A stretch of 64,000 nt of DNA from NCBI RefSeq assembly GCF_016862455.1, contig NZ_BOMZ01000030.1:1-64000 (forward strand). The letters are read 5' to 3'. The position numbers and the translations under genes are program-made. Source of the DNA: Actinoplanes utahensis (lineage in GTDB: Bacteria; Actinomycetota; Actinomycetes; Mycobacteriales; Micromonosporaceae). Of this stretch, positions 26,433-33,882 are shown piece after piece (position 1 is the first letter of the stretch; each line of letters begins with the position of its first letter). The notes below the pieces were generated by a model. The model was not told the origin of the DNA, did no database searches, and was given only the letters and a program-made list of their open reading frames with translations.

Positions 26433-27221
26433 ATGACTGTTCAGGCGGAGGGCCGTTTCTGGTCCGGCATCGACATTCCGAAGACCGTCGCCGGCACACT
26501 CGCCGCCGTCTCGGCGGCCGTGCTCGGCTCCTTCCTCGGGGTCGCCGGGACTCTGATCGGGGCCGCCCTGGCCAGCGCGATCAGCTCGATCGGCACCGAG
26601 ATCTACCATCGTTCCATCGACCACGGCCGCAAGAAGCTCCAGTCCACGTTCACGGTCGCCCCGGCCGCGGCGGGCACCCCCGAGGTGCCGGCCGCCGAGG
26701 AGCCACCGTCCGGCGAGGCCCCGAGACGCATTCACTGGAAGCGGGTGGCACTGGTCGCCGGGGCGTTCTTCGCCCTCGGCATGGGCATTCTGACCACCGC
26801 CGAGATGTTCGCCGGCCGTTCCGCCGCCGACGTGACCAGCGGCCGGGACAGCGGCAGCCCCACCATCACGTTCCCGGTCGGCAGCGACGACCGCGACGAC
26901 CGCAACCAGGACGAGCAGGAACGACAGCCCGCTCCGGCCACGTCCGCGGAGGCACCGGCCACCACGACGACGGAGCAGCCGGCCCCCACCGATCCGGCGA
27001 CCACCGCTCCCACCGAGCCCGCCCCGGCCGATTCCGCCCCCACCGGCGCCACTCCCACGACCGGCGATCAGCCGGACACCGGAGGCGCTCAGCCGGAACC
27101 CACCGCTCCTGACGCGGGCACCGGCACCGGACAGGCGGGGAACGACGCGGGAACCGGCCCGGGACAGGCAGCGAACGACGCGGGCGGCGGCCCGGGACAG
27201 ACAGGGGAAACAGGGGAATAG
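26433..27221 (+). CDS. Membrane-anchored protein with long Pro/Thr/Ala/Gly-rich tail
   Basis: A 262-residue protein of no recognised family. A hydrophobic segment near residues 10-45 (TVAGTLAAVSAAVLGSFLGVAGTLIGAALASAISS) precedes a basic stretch, and a second membrane helix lies at about 105-125 (VALVAGAFFALGMGILTTAEM). The remaining ~130 residues are a low-complexity tail: acidic DDRDDRNQDEQE, then PT/PA repeats, then Gly-rich repeats of GTGPGQAxND type. GCAGGAGG at 26423-26430 is close to the ATG at 26433; ATG 26421 is an alternative. The tail probably spans or decorates the cell wall. Similar proteins are common and uncharacterised in actinomycetes. Confidence 0.75.
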   Translation: MTVQAEGRFWSGIDIPKTVAGTLAAVSAAVLGSFLGVAGTLIGAALASAISSIGTEIYHRSIDHGRKKLQSTFTVAPAAAGTPEVPAAEEPPSGEAPRRIHWKRVALVAGAFFALGMGILTTAEMFAGRSAADVTSGRDSGSPTITFPVGSDDRDDRNQDEQERQPAPATSAEAPATTTTEQPAPTDPATTAPTEPAPADSAPTGATPTTGDQPDTGGAQPEPTAPDAGTGTGQAGNDAGTGPGQAANDAGGGPGQTGETGE

Positions 27222-27238
27222 GACGGGTCCGCGTCCAT

Positions 27239-27284
27239 CGCTTCGTTCGGCGCGCCGCATCCGCGGACCGCGCCGAACGAAGCG
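27239..27284 (+). terminator. Stem-loop after the Pro/Thr-rich membrane protein gene
   Basis: A perfect 16-bp stem (27239-27254 with 27269-27284) has a 14-nt loop and no T-tract. It lies in the gap between two convergent genes and probably ends transcription from the left. Confidence 0.6.
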
Positions 27285-27310
27285 GTCCGCGGGTGGGGTC
27301 CGGTCACCGC

Positions 27311-27367
27311 TCGGCTGGTTGTCAGTGCTGTCTCAACGCAGCTGAGACAGCACTGACAACCAGCCGG
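27311..27367. repeat. Intergenic palindrome family, copy D
   Basis: The best-formed copy with a loop. The 23-nt arms at 27313-27335 and 27343-27365 are exact complements around the 7-nt loop ACGCAGC. The inner arms GCTGTCTCA/TGAGACAGC are identical to copy C at 3574-3598, and the outer ends are GGCTGG and CCAGCC. It lies between convergent genes, so it could also act as a bidirectional terminator. Confidence 0.85.
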
Positions 27368-27387
27368 ACCGAACCGGAACCCCGAAC

Positions 27388-28854
27388 CTAGGCGGAGGCG
27401 GGCTCGGAGAAGGGCAGCCGGACCAGGAAACGGGTGTCGCCGGGCTGGGACTCCACCTGGATGTCGCCGCCGTGGCTGTTGACCACGATCCGGTACGAGA
27501 TGTCCAGGCCGAGCCCGGTCCCCTCGCCCACCGCCTTGGTGGTGAAGAACGGCTCGAAGATCCGCTTGCGGACCTCGGGTGTGATCCCCGGGCCGCTGTC
27601 GCCGATCGACACGATCAGGCGGTCGTCCACGGCGTAGGTGCGGACCGTCAGCGTCCCGGAACCCGCCATCGCCTGGACCGCGTTGTCGATCAGGTTGGTC
27701 CACACCTGGTTCAGTTGCGCCGGGTGGGCCGGGATCTCGGGCAGGTCCCGGTCGTAGTCCTTGACCACCCGTACCCCCTCGCCGATCTTGTGGGCGAGCA
27801 TCACCAGGGTGCTGTCCAGACCCACGTGCACGTCGATCCACTGATGTGCGGACCGGTCCACGTGCGAGTACTGCTTGGCGGCGTGCACGAGTTTCGACAC
27901 CCGGCCGGTGGCCTCCTCGATGTCGCTCATCAGCTGCTCGGTCTCCAGCGCGTACCCGATCCAGTGGATCGCCTGGTCCAGCAGCTCCGGCGAGTCGAGC
28001 CGGGACTCCAGGTCGGTGAGGCAGCCGGTGTCGATGCCGCCCTGGGCGAAGACCGGCGCGAGGTCCCAGGCCGCGGTGATCTCGCGGTCCTCCATCCAGT
28101 CGCCGAGCTGATCCTCCAGGTCGGCCGTCTGCAAAGCGGTCATGGCGGGGGCTTTGGCGGCCCGTTCGATCACCTCCTCCTGCAGTTCGAGGAGGGCGGT
28201 GAGCCGGTCCGGGGCGACCTTGCCGGCGGCGAGCTTGCCGAGTTTCATCCGCATCGCGCCGACCCGCTGGCGCAGCGCCCCGGTGGCCCGGGAGGCGGCC
28301 GCGGCCGGGTTGTTCAGCTCGTGCATCAGGCCGGCGGAGAGAGCGCCGAGAGCGGCGAGCCGCTGCCGTTCCCCGATCGCCGCCTGCGAGCTCTGTATCC
28401 CGAGGGCGAGACCTTCGAGCAGGTGGATCGCCATCGGGAACCAGTCACGCATCAGCCCGCCGAAGTCGTCGGCGGAGAGCACGAAGAACTCGCTGTCCGA
28501 CAGCGCCCGCATCGACGCCTGGTAGGTGCGGGGGATCCCGTCGTCGCGCAGGTAGGCCTGGGTCGCGCCCATGTAGACGCCGCGCTGCTCGGTCCGGACC
28601 GTGGTCACCTCGTCCTGCCCGACCCGGCGGGTCAGCGTGATCGTGCCGGTGAGCAGCACGAAGAACGAGGTGGCCGGGTCGCCTTCGCGCAGGACCAGGC
28701 CACCGCCGGGCACCCGCATGGTGCAGCCGTGCTCGGCCAGCCACGCGAGCTGGTCGTCGGTGAGTTTCTCGAACAGGAACAGGGTGCGCAGCTCGGCAGG
28801 GGTGAGCCGGCCCGGTTCGCAGGGTTCGAGACGGATCTCGTCAGCGTCGGACAT
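27388..28854 (-). CDS. Histidine kinase with N-terminal cyclic-nucleotide-binding domain
   Basis: A 488-residue soluble sensor kinase. The N terminus (about 25-150) is a cyclic-nucleotide-binding/CRP-like domain (LREGDPATSFFVLLTGTITLTRR). A HisKA-like helix follows with the phospho-accepting His in LSAGLMHELNNPAAAASRATG. The C terminus is a HATPase domain with N box NLIDNAVQAM, G1 DSGPGI and G2 GEGTGLGLDI. No membrane segment is present. It begins 2 nt after the upstream gene's stop and probably phosphorylates the receiver domain of that fusion protein. The ligand of the N-terminal domain is unknown: the domain class also includes members that bind no cyclic nucleotide. Confidence 0.9.
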   Translation of the reverse strand: MSDADEIRLEPCEPGRLTPAELRTLFLFEKLTDDQLAWLAEHGCTMRVPGGGLVLREGDPATSFFVLLTGTITLTRRVGQDEVTTVRTEQRGVYMGATQAYLRDDGIPRTYQASMRALSDSEFFVLSADDFGGLMRDWFPMAIHLLEGLALGIQSSQAAIGERQRLAALGALSAGLMHELNNPAAAASRATGALRQRVGAMRMKLGKLAAGKVAPDRLTALLELQEEVIERAAKAPAMTALQTADLEDQLGDWMEDREITAAWDLAPVFAQGGIDTGCLTDLESRLDSPELLDQAIHWIGYALETEQLMSDIEEATGRVSKLVHAAKQYSHVDRSAHQWIDVHVGLDSTLVMLAHKIGEGVRVVKDYDRDLPEIPAHPAQLNQVWTNLIDNAVQAMAGSGTLTVRTYAVDDRLIVSIGDSGPGITPEVRKRIFEPFFTTKAVGEGTGLGLDISYRIVVNSHGGDIQVESQPGDTRFLVRLPFSEPASA

Positions 28855-28856
28855 GG

Positions 28857-30515
28857 TTATCGGGCCTCCAGGTAGCGGTGGACCAGCGCGACGGCCATCG
28901 CACCCTCGCCGACGGCCGAGGCCACCCGTTTCACCGAGCTGGCCCGGACGTCACCGGCCGCGAAGATGCCGGGGACACTGCTCTCCAGATAGAACGGATC
29001 CCGGTCCCGATCCCATCCCCGGGGCCGTTCCCCGTTGACGAGCAGGTCGGTACCCGTACGGATGAAGCCCTTGTCGTCTCGCAGCAGGGTGTCGCCGACC
29101 CAGTCGGTCCGTGGTTCGGCGCCGATGAAGACGAACAGGTAGCCGCATTCGACGGTGGTCTTGTTCCCGGCCTTGTTGTCGCAGATGGTGATCGCCTGGA
29201 GGTGGCCGTCGCCCTGCGCCCCGATCACCTCGCACCGGGTCCGCACCTCGATGTTGGGCACCTGGGCGAGCTGCTGGATCAGGTAGTACGACATGGACGC
29301 CTCGAGCGAGTCGCCGCGGACCAGCAACGTGACCGTCCGGGCGTACCGGGAGAAGAACAGCGCCGCCTGCCCGGCCGAGTTCGCGCCGCCGACGATGTAG
29401 ACGTCGGTGCCGGCGCAGGCCGGTCCCTCGGTCGACGCGGAGCCGTAGAAGACGCCGGAGCCGGTGAAGTCGGCGACCCCCTCCGCCAGCAGCGGGCGGT
29501 AGGAGACGCCGGTGGCCAGCACGATCGCATGCGCGGAGACCTCGCCGCCGTCGGCGAACGTGAGGGTGCGCGCCGACCCGTCGGCCCGCAGCCCGACCAC
29601 CTCCCGGGTGCTGATCGTCTCGGCCGCGAACTTGTCGGCCTGCCGCCGTGCCCGGTCGGTGAGCTGCGCGCCGGAGATGCCGTCCGGGAAGCCGAGGTAG
29701 TTCTCGATCCGGGAGCTCTGCCCGGCCTGCCCACCGACCGCCTGCCGCTCGATCAGCAGCGTCTTGAGCCCTTCCGACCCGCCGTAGACGGCGGCGCCCA
29801 GCCCGGCCGGACCACCACCCACGATGATCAGGTCGTAGAAGTCGCGTCCCGGGTTGGTGGCGAGCCCGGCCGCCTCGGCGACCTGCTGCACGGTGGGCCG
29901 GGACAGCGCTTTGCCGTCGGCGGTGACCACCAGCGGCACCGCCTCGGGGCCGGCCTCGGCGGCCTCCAGCAGGCGGCGGCCCTCCGGCTCGTCGGCGCCG
30001 AAGTACCGGTACGGCACCAGGTTGCGGGCCAGGAAGTCACGGATCCGGAAGGACGGCTCGCTCCACCGGTGCCCGACCACCCGGATGTCCGGCAGCTCCT
30101 TGTCGCCGGTGGCCTGCCACGCGTCGAGCAGCGCGTCCAGCACCGGGTACAGCTTCTCCTCCGGCGGGTCCCACGGCTTGAGCAGGTAGTGGTCGACGTC
30201 GACCACGTTGATCGCCTGGATCGCGGCGTCGGTGTCGGCGTACGCGGTGAGCAGGGCCCGCCGCGCGTGCGGGAACAGGTCCATCGCCTGCTCCAGGAAC
30301 TCGATGCCGTTCATGTGCGGCATCCGGTAGTCGGCGAGCATGACGGCGACCCGGCCGCCGCGCAGTTTCAGCTCGCGCAGCACCTCCAGGGCCTCGTCGC
30401 CGGAGGAGGCGCGCACCACCCGGTACCGGTCGGCGTAGCGGCGGCGTAGGTCACGCGCGATGGCGCGGGAGACGGACGGATCGTCGTCGACCGTGAGGAT
30501 CGCGGCTTGGCCCAT
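28857..30515 (-). CDS. Response regulator receiver fused to thioredoxin-reductase-like flavoprotein
   Basis: A 552-residue fusion. Residues 1-130 are a CheY-type receiver (ILTVDDD, phospho-acceptor Asp62 in LADYRMP, Lys in LLKPW). About 150-235 resembles a thioredoxin/glutaredoxin-like fold without cysteines (FLARNLVPYRYFG, VPLVVTADGKAL). The remainder is a thioredoxin-reductase-like FAD/NAD(P)H domain (LIIVGGGPAGLGAA, VYIVGGANSAGQAALF, IFAAGDVR). The redox-active CxxC is absent: where such enzymes have YCATCD this one has YGSAST. It probably binds FAD and a nicotinamide nucleotide but cannot do disulfide exchange by the normal route. The ATG at 30515 starts the receiver; the frame is open to 30575. 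The gene is preceded 14 nt upstream by an NAD kinase fusion. Confidence 0.9.
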   Translation of the reverse strand: MGQAAILTVDDDPSVSRAIARDLRRRYADRYRVVRASSGDEALEVLRELKLRGGRVAVMLADYRMPHMNGIEFLEQAMDLFPHARRALLTAYADTDAAIQAINVVDVDHYLLKPWDPPEEKLYPVLDALLDAWQATGDKELPDIRVVGHRWSEPSFRIRDFLARNLVPYRYFGADEPEGRRLLEAAEAGPEAVPLVVTADGKALSRPTVQQVAEAAGLATNPGRDFYDLIIVGGGPAGLGAAVYGGSEGLKTLLIERQAVGGQAGQSSRIENYLGFPDGISGAQLTDRARRQADKFAAETISTREVVGLRADGSARTLTFADGGEVSAHAIVLATGVSYRPLLAEGVADFTGSGVFYGSASTEGPACAGTDVYIVGGANSAGQAALFFSRYARTVTLLVRGDSLEASMSYYLIQQLAQVPNIEVRTRCEVIGAQGDGHLQAITICDNKAGNKTTVECGYLFVFIGAEPRTDWVGDTLLRDDKGFIRTGTDLLVNGERPRGWDRDRDPFYLESSVPGIFAAGDVRASSVKRVASAVGEGAMAVALVHRYLEAR

Positions 30516-30529
30516 GTTCTGGTTCGTCC

Positions 30530-31669
30530 TCAGCTCTCGGGATGGCGTACGAGATGACGTTTGATGTACGGACAAGTCGCGACGACGGCGATACCCCGTG
30601 ACCGGGCGTCGGCGAGGGCGGCGGCAGCGAGGCGCCCGGCCAACCCTCTCCCCGAGAACGCCTGGTCGACGTAGGTGTCCAGCAGGTCGATCTTCGCGTT
30701 GTCACGGGCGTAGGTGAGCGATCCGACGGCTTCCCCGCCGAGCAGCACCTCGTACCGCTGCTGCTCGAAGTTGTCGACGACCACGGCGTCGGCCGGGTCG
30801 TATGCCACCGCCTGAGCACTGCCCTCCACCCGCAACTTGCGCCGGGCCCGCTCATAGAAGGAAGTGCGGCCGAATCTGATCACCTGTGCCGCCGACGGGA
30901 CCGGCCTGATCTCCAGCGCGTCACCAGGCGACGCGTGGCCCTCGATGATGCCGTCCACCTCGATCGCCAGGCGGCCGCTGGACGGCAGCACGTCCAGAGC
31001 CACCTCCTCGCTCGGGTCCAGCACCAGCGAGCGGTTGAACGACGAGTGGGCGGCGGCCGCGCTCACGATCAGAGCCTGCACGTTCGGCGAGACGATCGGG
31101 CCGCCGGCGGAGAAGCTGTACGCCGTCGAGCCGGTCGGCGTCGAGACGATCACCGCGTCGGCCGCGTAGTTGACGAAACCCCGGCCCTCGACCCGGATCC
31201 CGACCGCGGCCAGGCCGTGACCCGGAACCCGTACCAGAGCGATGTCGTTGAAAGCGGACACCTCGCGCCCGTCGGGCAGCACCGTCCGCACCGCCGTCCG
31301 CGACTCCACCGTGTAGCGATGATCGTCGATCGCGGACAGCGCCTCCCCGAGGCCGGCCAGGTCCACCTCGGCGAGGAACCCGAGCCGGCCCACGTTGACC
31401 CCGAGCACCGGGGTCTCCCGCCCCTCGGCCAGCCGCATCGTGCGCAGCATGGTCCCGTCGCCGCCGAGGCTGACCAGCAGCCCGGCCCGCTCGACCAGCT
31501 CCTCGGCGCCGACCGCCTCGGCCGTGCACCCGCCGATCCGGCTGACCTCCTCCGGAAGACCGAGAACGGTCACGCCGCGCTCGGACGCCCAACCGGTGAT
31601 CGCCTCGATCGCGGCGCCGCAGTCCCGCCGCGGATGCAACACCAGCCCGACGACCTTGACCATGCCCAT
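30530..31669 (-). CDS. NAD kinase fused to GNAT-like N-acetyltransferase
   Basis: A 379-residue fusion. Residues 1 to about 280 are an ATP-NAD kinase with the GGDGTM nucleotide motif (LLVSLGGDGTMLRT), VNVGRLGFLAEVD, FNDIALVR and the STPTGSTAYSFSAGGPI site. The last ~95 residues are a small Gcn5-related, NATD1/YidJ-like acetyltransferase domain (DNFEQQRYEVLLGGEAVGSLTYAR, DTYVDQAFSGRGLAGRLAAAALADAR, VATCPYIKRHLVRHPE). The kinase makes NADP from NAD. The acetyltransferase may modify the kinase or a partner. The start is ATG 31669, or ATG 31663 two codons later. It sits 14 nt ahead of the thioredoxin-reductase-like fusion, linking NADP(H) supply with a flavoprotein sensor. Confidence 0.9.
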   Translation of the reverse strand: MGMVKVVGLVLHPRRDCGAAIEAITGWASERGVTVLGLPEEVSRIGGCTAEAVGAEELVERAGLLVSLGGDGTMLRTMRLAEGRETPVLGVNVGRLGFLAEVDLAGLGEALSAIDDHRYTVESRTAVRTVLPDGREVSAFNDIALVRVPGHGLAAVGIRVEGRGFVNYAADAVIVSTPTGSTAYSFSAGGPIVSPNVQALIVSAAAAHSSFNRSLVLDPSEEVALDVLPSSGRLAIEVDGIIEGHASPGDALEIRPVPSAAQVIRFGRTSFYERARRKLRVEGSAQAVAYDPADAVVVDNFEQQRYEVLLGGEAVGSLTYARDNAKIDLLDTYVDQAFSGRGLAGRLAAAALADARSRGIAVVATCPYIKRHLVRHPES

Positions 31670-31732
31670 GCCCGCCAGCCTTCCATGCCGAAGCGGTGAT
31701 CGGCGACCGGCAGGCACGTGGCGCCGCGCACG

Positions 31733-32242
31733 TCAGCCCGCGACGACCCGATTCGTGAACGCGGACAGGTTCGTCGACGCCCGCTCGATCCGCTCGTCCA
31801 GGCTGAGCGTCTCCTCCCGGCGGACCAGGCGCATCCTCGGATGCCGTTTCCCCCGCAGATAGAGCGAACAGGCCAGATCCGCGCACAGGTACTCACCGAC
31901 GCTGTTGCCGTTACGCCCCGCCGCACCCGCCAGCGGAGCCACGAACAGCGCCACCCCCGACGACGCGTGATCGGTCAGGCAGACCCGGCACATGCTCGAC
32001 CGCATCGCGCTCGCCCGCCGCGCCTCCGGCCGCCGCAGCACCACCCCGGTCAGCCCGTCCCCGGCCGGCACGACCAGCAGCGCCCGCAACGGCGCCCCCG
32101 GATCCGTCCACCCGAGAAAATCCAGGTCATCCCAGGGCACCGCGCCGTCGGAGAACCCCGGCGGCATCTTGATCCGGCTCGCCTCGCCCTTGCTGCAGTT
32201 GACGAAGGACCCGCGGATCTCCTTCTCATCGAGCGCTCGCAT
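31733..32242 (-). CDS. FBP-domain protein (elongation factor G-binding type, treble-clef zinc finger)
   Basis: A 169-residue protein. The N terminus LDEKEIRGSFVNCSKGEASRIKMP and the C-terminal four-cysteine treble-clef (MCRVCLTDH ... EYLCADLACSLYLRGKRHPRM) match the FBP/FusB-like family, some members of which bind elongation factor G. A TAGGTT -10 at 32255-32250 puts the transcription start at the ATG 32242, so a leaderless start fits. The frame is open upstream to 32473 without family sequence. It leads the NAD kinase fusion by 63 nt on the same strand and may head the operon. The cellular role here is unknown. Confidence 0.82.
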   Translation of the reverse strand: MRALDEKEIRGSFVNCSKGEASRIKMPPGFSDGAVPWDDLDFLGWTDPGAPLRALLVVPAGDGLTGVVLRRPEARRASAMRSSMCRVCLTDHASSGVALFVAPLAGAAGRNGNSVGEYLCADLACSLYLRGKRHPRMRLVRREETLSLDERIERASTNLSAFTNRVVAG

Positions 32243-32278
32243 TCCGGCGAACCTACGCCCGCGGACCTCGCCGGTCAT
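32243..32278 (-). promoter_or_regulatory. Candidate leaderless promoter of the FBP / redox cluster
   Basis: On the minus strand, TAGGTT (32255-32250) lies 7-8 nt before the ATG at 32242. A TGAC-containing -35 (around 32278-32273) lies about 17-18 bp further upstream. No Shine-Dalgarno precedes the ATG. Confidence 0.45.
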
Positions 32279-32558
32279 CCGCTTTTCCCCACACCCCTCC
32301 CAAGACCGCTTCTCCGGTACGCCGTGCGCCGCCCCGCCCCCCGTGACCCGTCCCGTGACCCCCGCGCGAGGTGAGCGCCACTGACGGACCGAAACGCGCC
32401 GCACGGGCGAAGCGGCCCCACCGCTCGCATGGCGACCCGCGCCACGGCTCGCCACGTTTCCGGGGCTGTCCACCGGGCGACGGCGGGCGCTGGCGGAAGC
32501 TGCGAACGTGGTGCCGTGACCGTCCCCATCAGCCCGGCCGGCGGTGAGTTCCCACGGG
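32279..32558. other. Intergenic gap, nothing recognised
   Basis: This is most of the 316-nt gap between the FBP gene start and the methyltransferase stop. The open frames through it are extensions of the FBP frame and opposite-strand frames without ribosome sites. No strong hairpin, tRNA or repeat is visible. Confidence 0.5.
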
Positions 32559-33536
32559 TCAGTGGCGGGTGGCCAGGGCGAGGAAGCGGGTGGGGGTGTC
32601 CTCGTAGCTGGTCAGGCGCCAGCCGGAGGAGGCCGCCAGCGGTCCCAGGCGCTCCTCGCTCAAGGGCTCGCCGGGGCGCAGGGTGCGGCCGTGGCGAGCG
32701 GCGAGCTGGGCGCGCCCGGTCGGCTGGAAGATCGCGAGGGTGCCGCCGGGGCGGGTGACACGGGCCAGTTCGGCGAGGCCGGCCTCCGGGTCGGGCAGGT
32801 GGTGGACCAGGCCCGCAGCGAAGATCACGTCGGCGGAGGCGTCGGCGACGGGGAGGCGTCGGGCGTCGGCCAGCAGCAGGGTGGCGCAGTCGTCGCGGCC
32901 GGCCCGGTGGGCGGCGGCGAGCATGCCGGGCGTGAAGTCCAGGCCGACGACCCGGCCGGTGGGGCCGGCGGCGGCGGCCAGGGCCGGCAGAGCGCGGCCG
33001 GTGCCGCAGCCCACGTCGAGGACGAGATGGCCGGGACGGACGCCGGCGAGCCGGACCGCCTCGGTGTAACGCGGCATGTCGTCACCGAACTTGGCGTCCC
33101 AGTCGGCGGCGCGGGCGGCGAAGAAGGCCCGGCTCTCCGAGAGGTACCAGCGGTCGACGTCGGCCAGGTCGGGATGCAGGCGACGGATCACCGGCCAGTC
33201 CGGGTCGCGATGGTCGATCACCACCTGGGCGCGGCGCTCGCCGTCCCCCTCGGCGAACCGGTGACGCGGGCCGCCGCGCAGGAAGACCAGGACACGGTCG
33301 GTGGCCGGTTCGAGGACGTTGAGCGCCGAGTCGAACATGCCGCCGCCGGGGCCGGTGAGGCCGAGGACCGCGTCGACCCGCCAGGCCCGGGCCGTGGCGG
33401 GGAAGGCGGCCGCGAGGTGGGAGGCGAACGTGGCCGCCGCTCCGGGGTCGCCGCCGTCGACGATCACGGTGAGCGGGGCACGCGGCGCCAGGACCTCGGC
33501 GAGTAGGGCGGTCACTTCGGTGATGCGTTCCGGCAC
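32559..33536 (-). CDS. SAM-dependent methyltransferase with N-terminal nucleoside-kinase-like domain
   Basis: A 325-residue protein. The C-terminal half (about 150-325) is a class I methyltransferase with motif I LDVGCGTG, VVGLDFTPGML, LLLADARRLPVADASADVIFAAGLVHHL and LARVTRPGG. The N-terminal ~140 residues (LTVIVDGGDPGAAATFASHLAAAF, VLVFLRGGPRHRFAEGDGERRAQVVIDHRDPDWPVI) resemble the uridine-kinase-like P-loop fold found in actinomycete proteins. The Walker A GxxGxGKS is degenerate (GGDPGAAA), so ATP use is doubtful. The long frame continues upstream to 34349, but GTG 33536 follows a GAGGG element and starts the family-like sequence VPERITEVTALLAEVLA. The methyl acceptor is unknown. Confidence 0.78.
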   Translation of the reverse strand: MPERITEVTALLAEVLAPRAPLTVIVDGGDPGAAATFASHLAAAFPATARAWRVDAVLGLTGPGGGMFDSALNVLEPATDRVLVFLRGGPRHRFAEGDGERRAQVVIDHRDPDWPVIRRLHPDLADVDRWYLSESRAFFAARAADWDAKFGDDMPRYTEAVRLAGVRPGHLVLDVGCGTGRALPALAAAAGPTGRVVGLDFTPGMLAAAHRAGRDDCATLLLADARRLPVADASADVIFAAGLVHHLPDPEAGLAELARVTRPGGTLAIFQPTGRAQLAARHGRTLRPGEPLSEERLGPLAASSGWRLTSYEDTPTRFLALATRH

Positions 33537-33882
33537 GCCCTCAGCATGCCGGGGCAGCTGTGACGTACGCAACGCCAGTACGCCTGATATTCCTCCACTT
33601 TTGTCCCGATCATTCCCTGCCATTGTGCTGTCTCGAGCCTGCTCACCCACTCCACCTCGGCCCCGGGAGGCCCATTCCGACGCAACGGCGGACACCGGCC
33701 GGGACGGTTCTCCGGGCCGCCGCAGCAGCAGCGTGGCACAACAGGCGACAGAGGCGAGGCGGTTCTGCGCCGGCGTGGCCGCCAGGCGGAACAGGCGGGA
33801 AGGGCGGGACGGTTCTCCGCCGTCGTGGCCACGTGGGGAGGCGGGTGGGAACCGGGGTGCGGGACGGGTGGTCCAAGGCCGC
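33537..33882. repeat. Intergenic region with three imperfect direct repeats
   Basis: A divergent 346-nt gap. A motif of the form GGACGGTTCTCCG followed shortly by CGTGGC recurs starting at 33702, 33759 (as GGCGGTTCTGCG) and 33807, about 48-57 nt apart, on the side nearer the ModA-like gene. The methyltransferase-proximal part is slightly richer in A/T (around TGATATTCC, 33587) and could hold promoters. No gene is supported. Confidence 0.5.
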
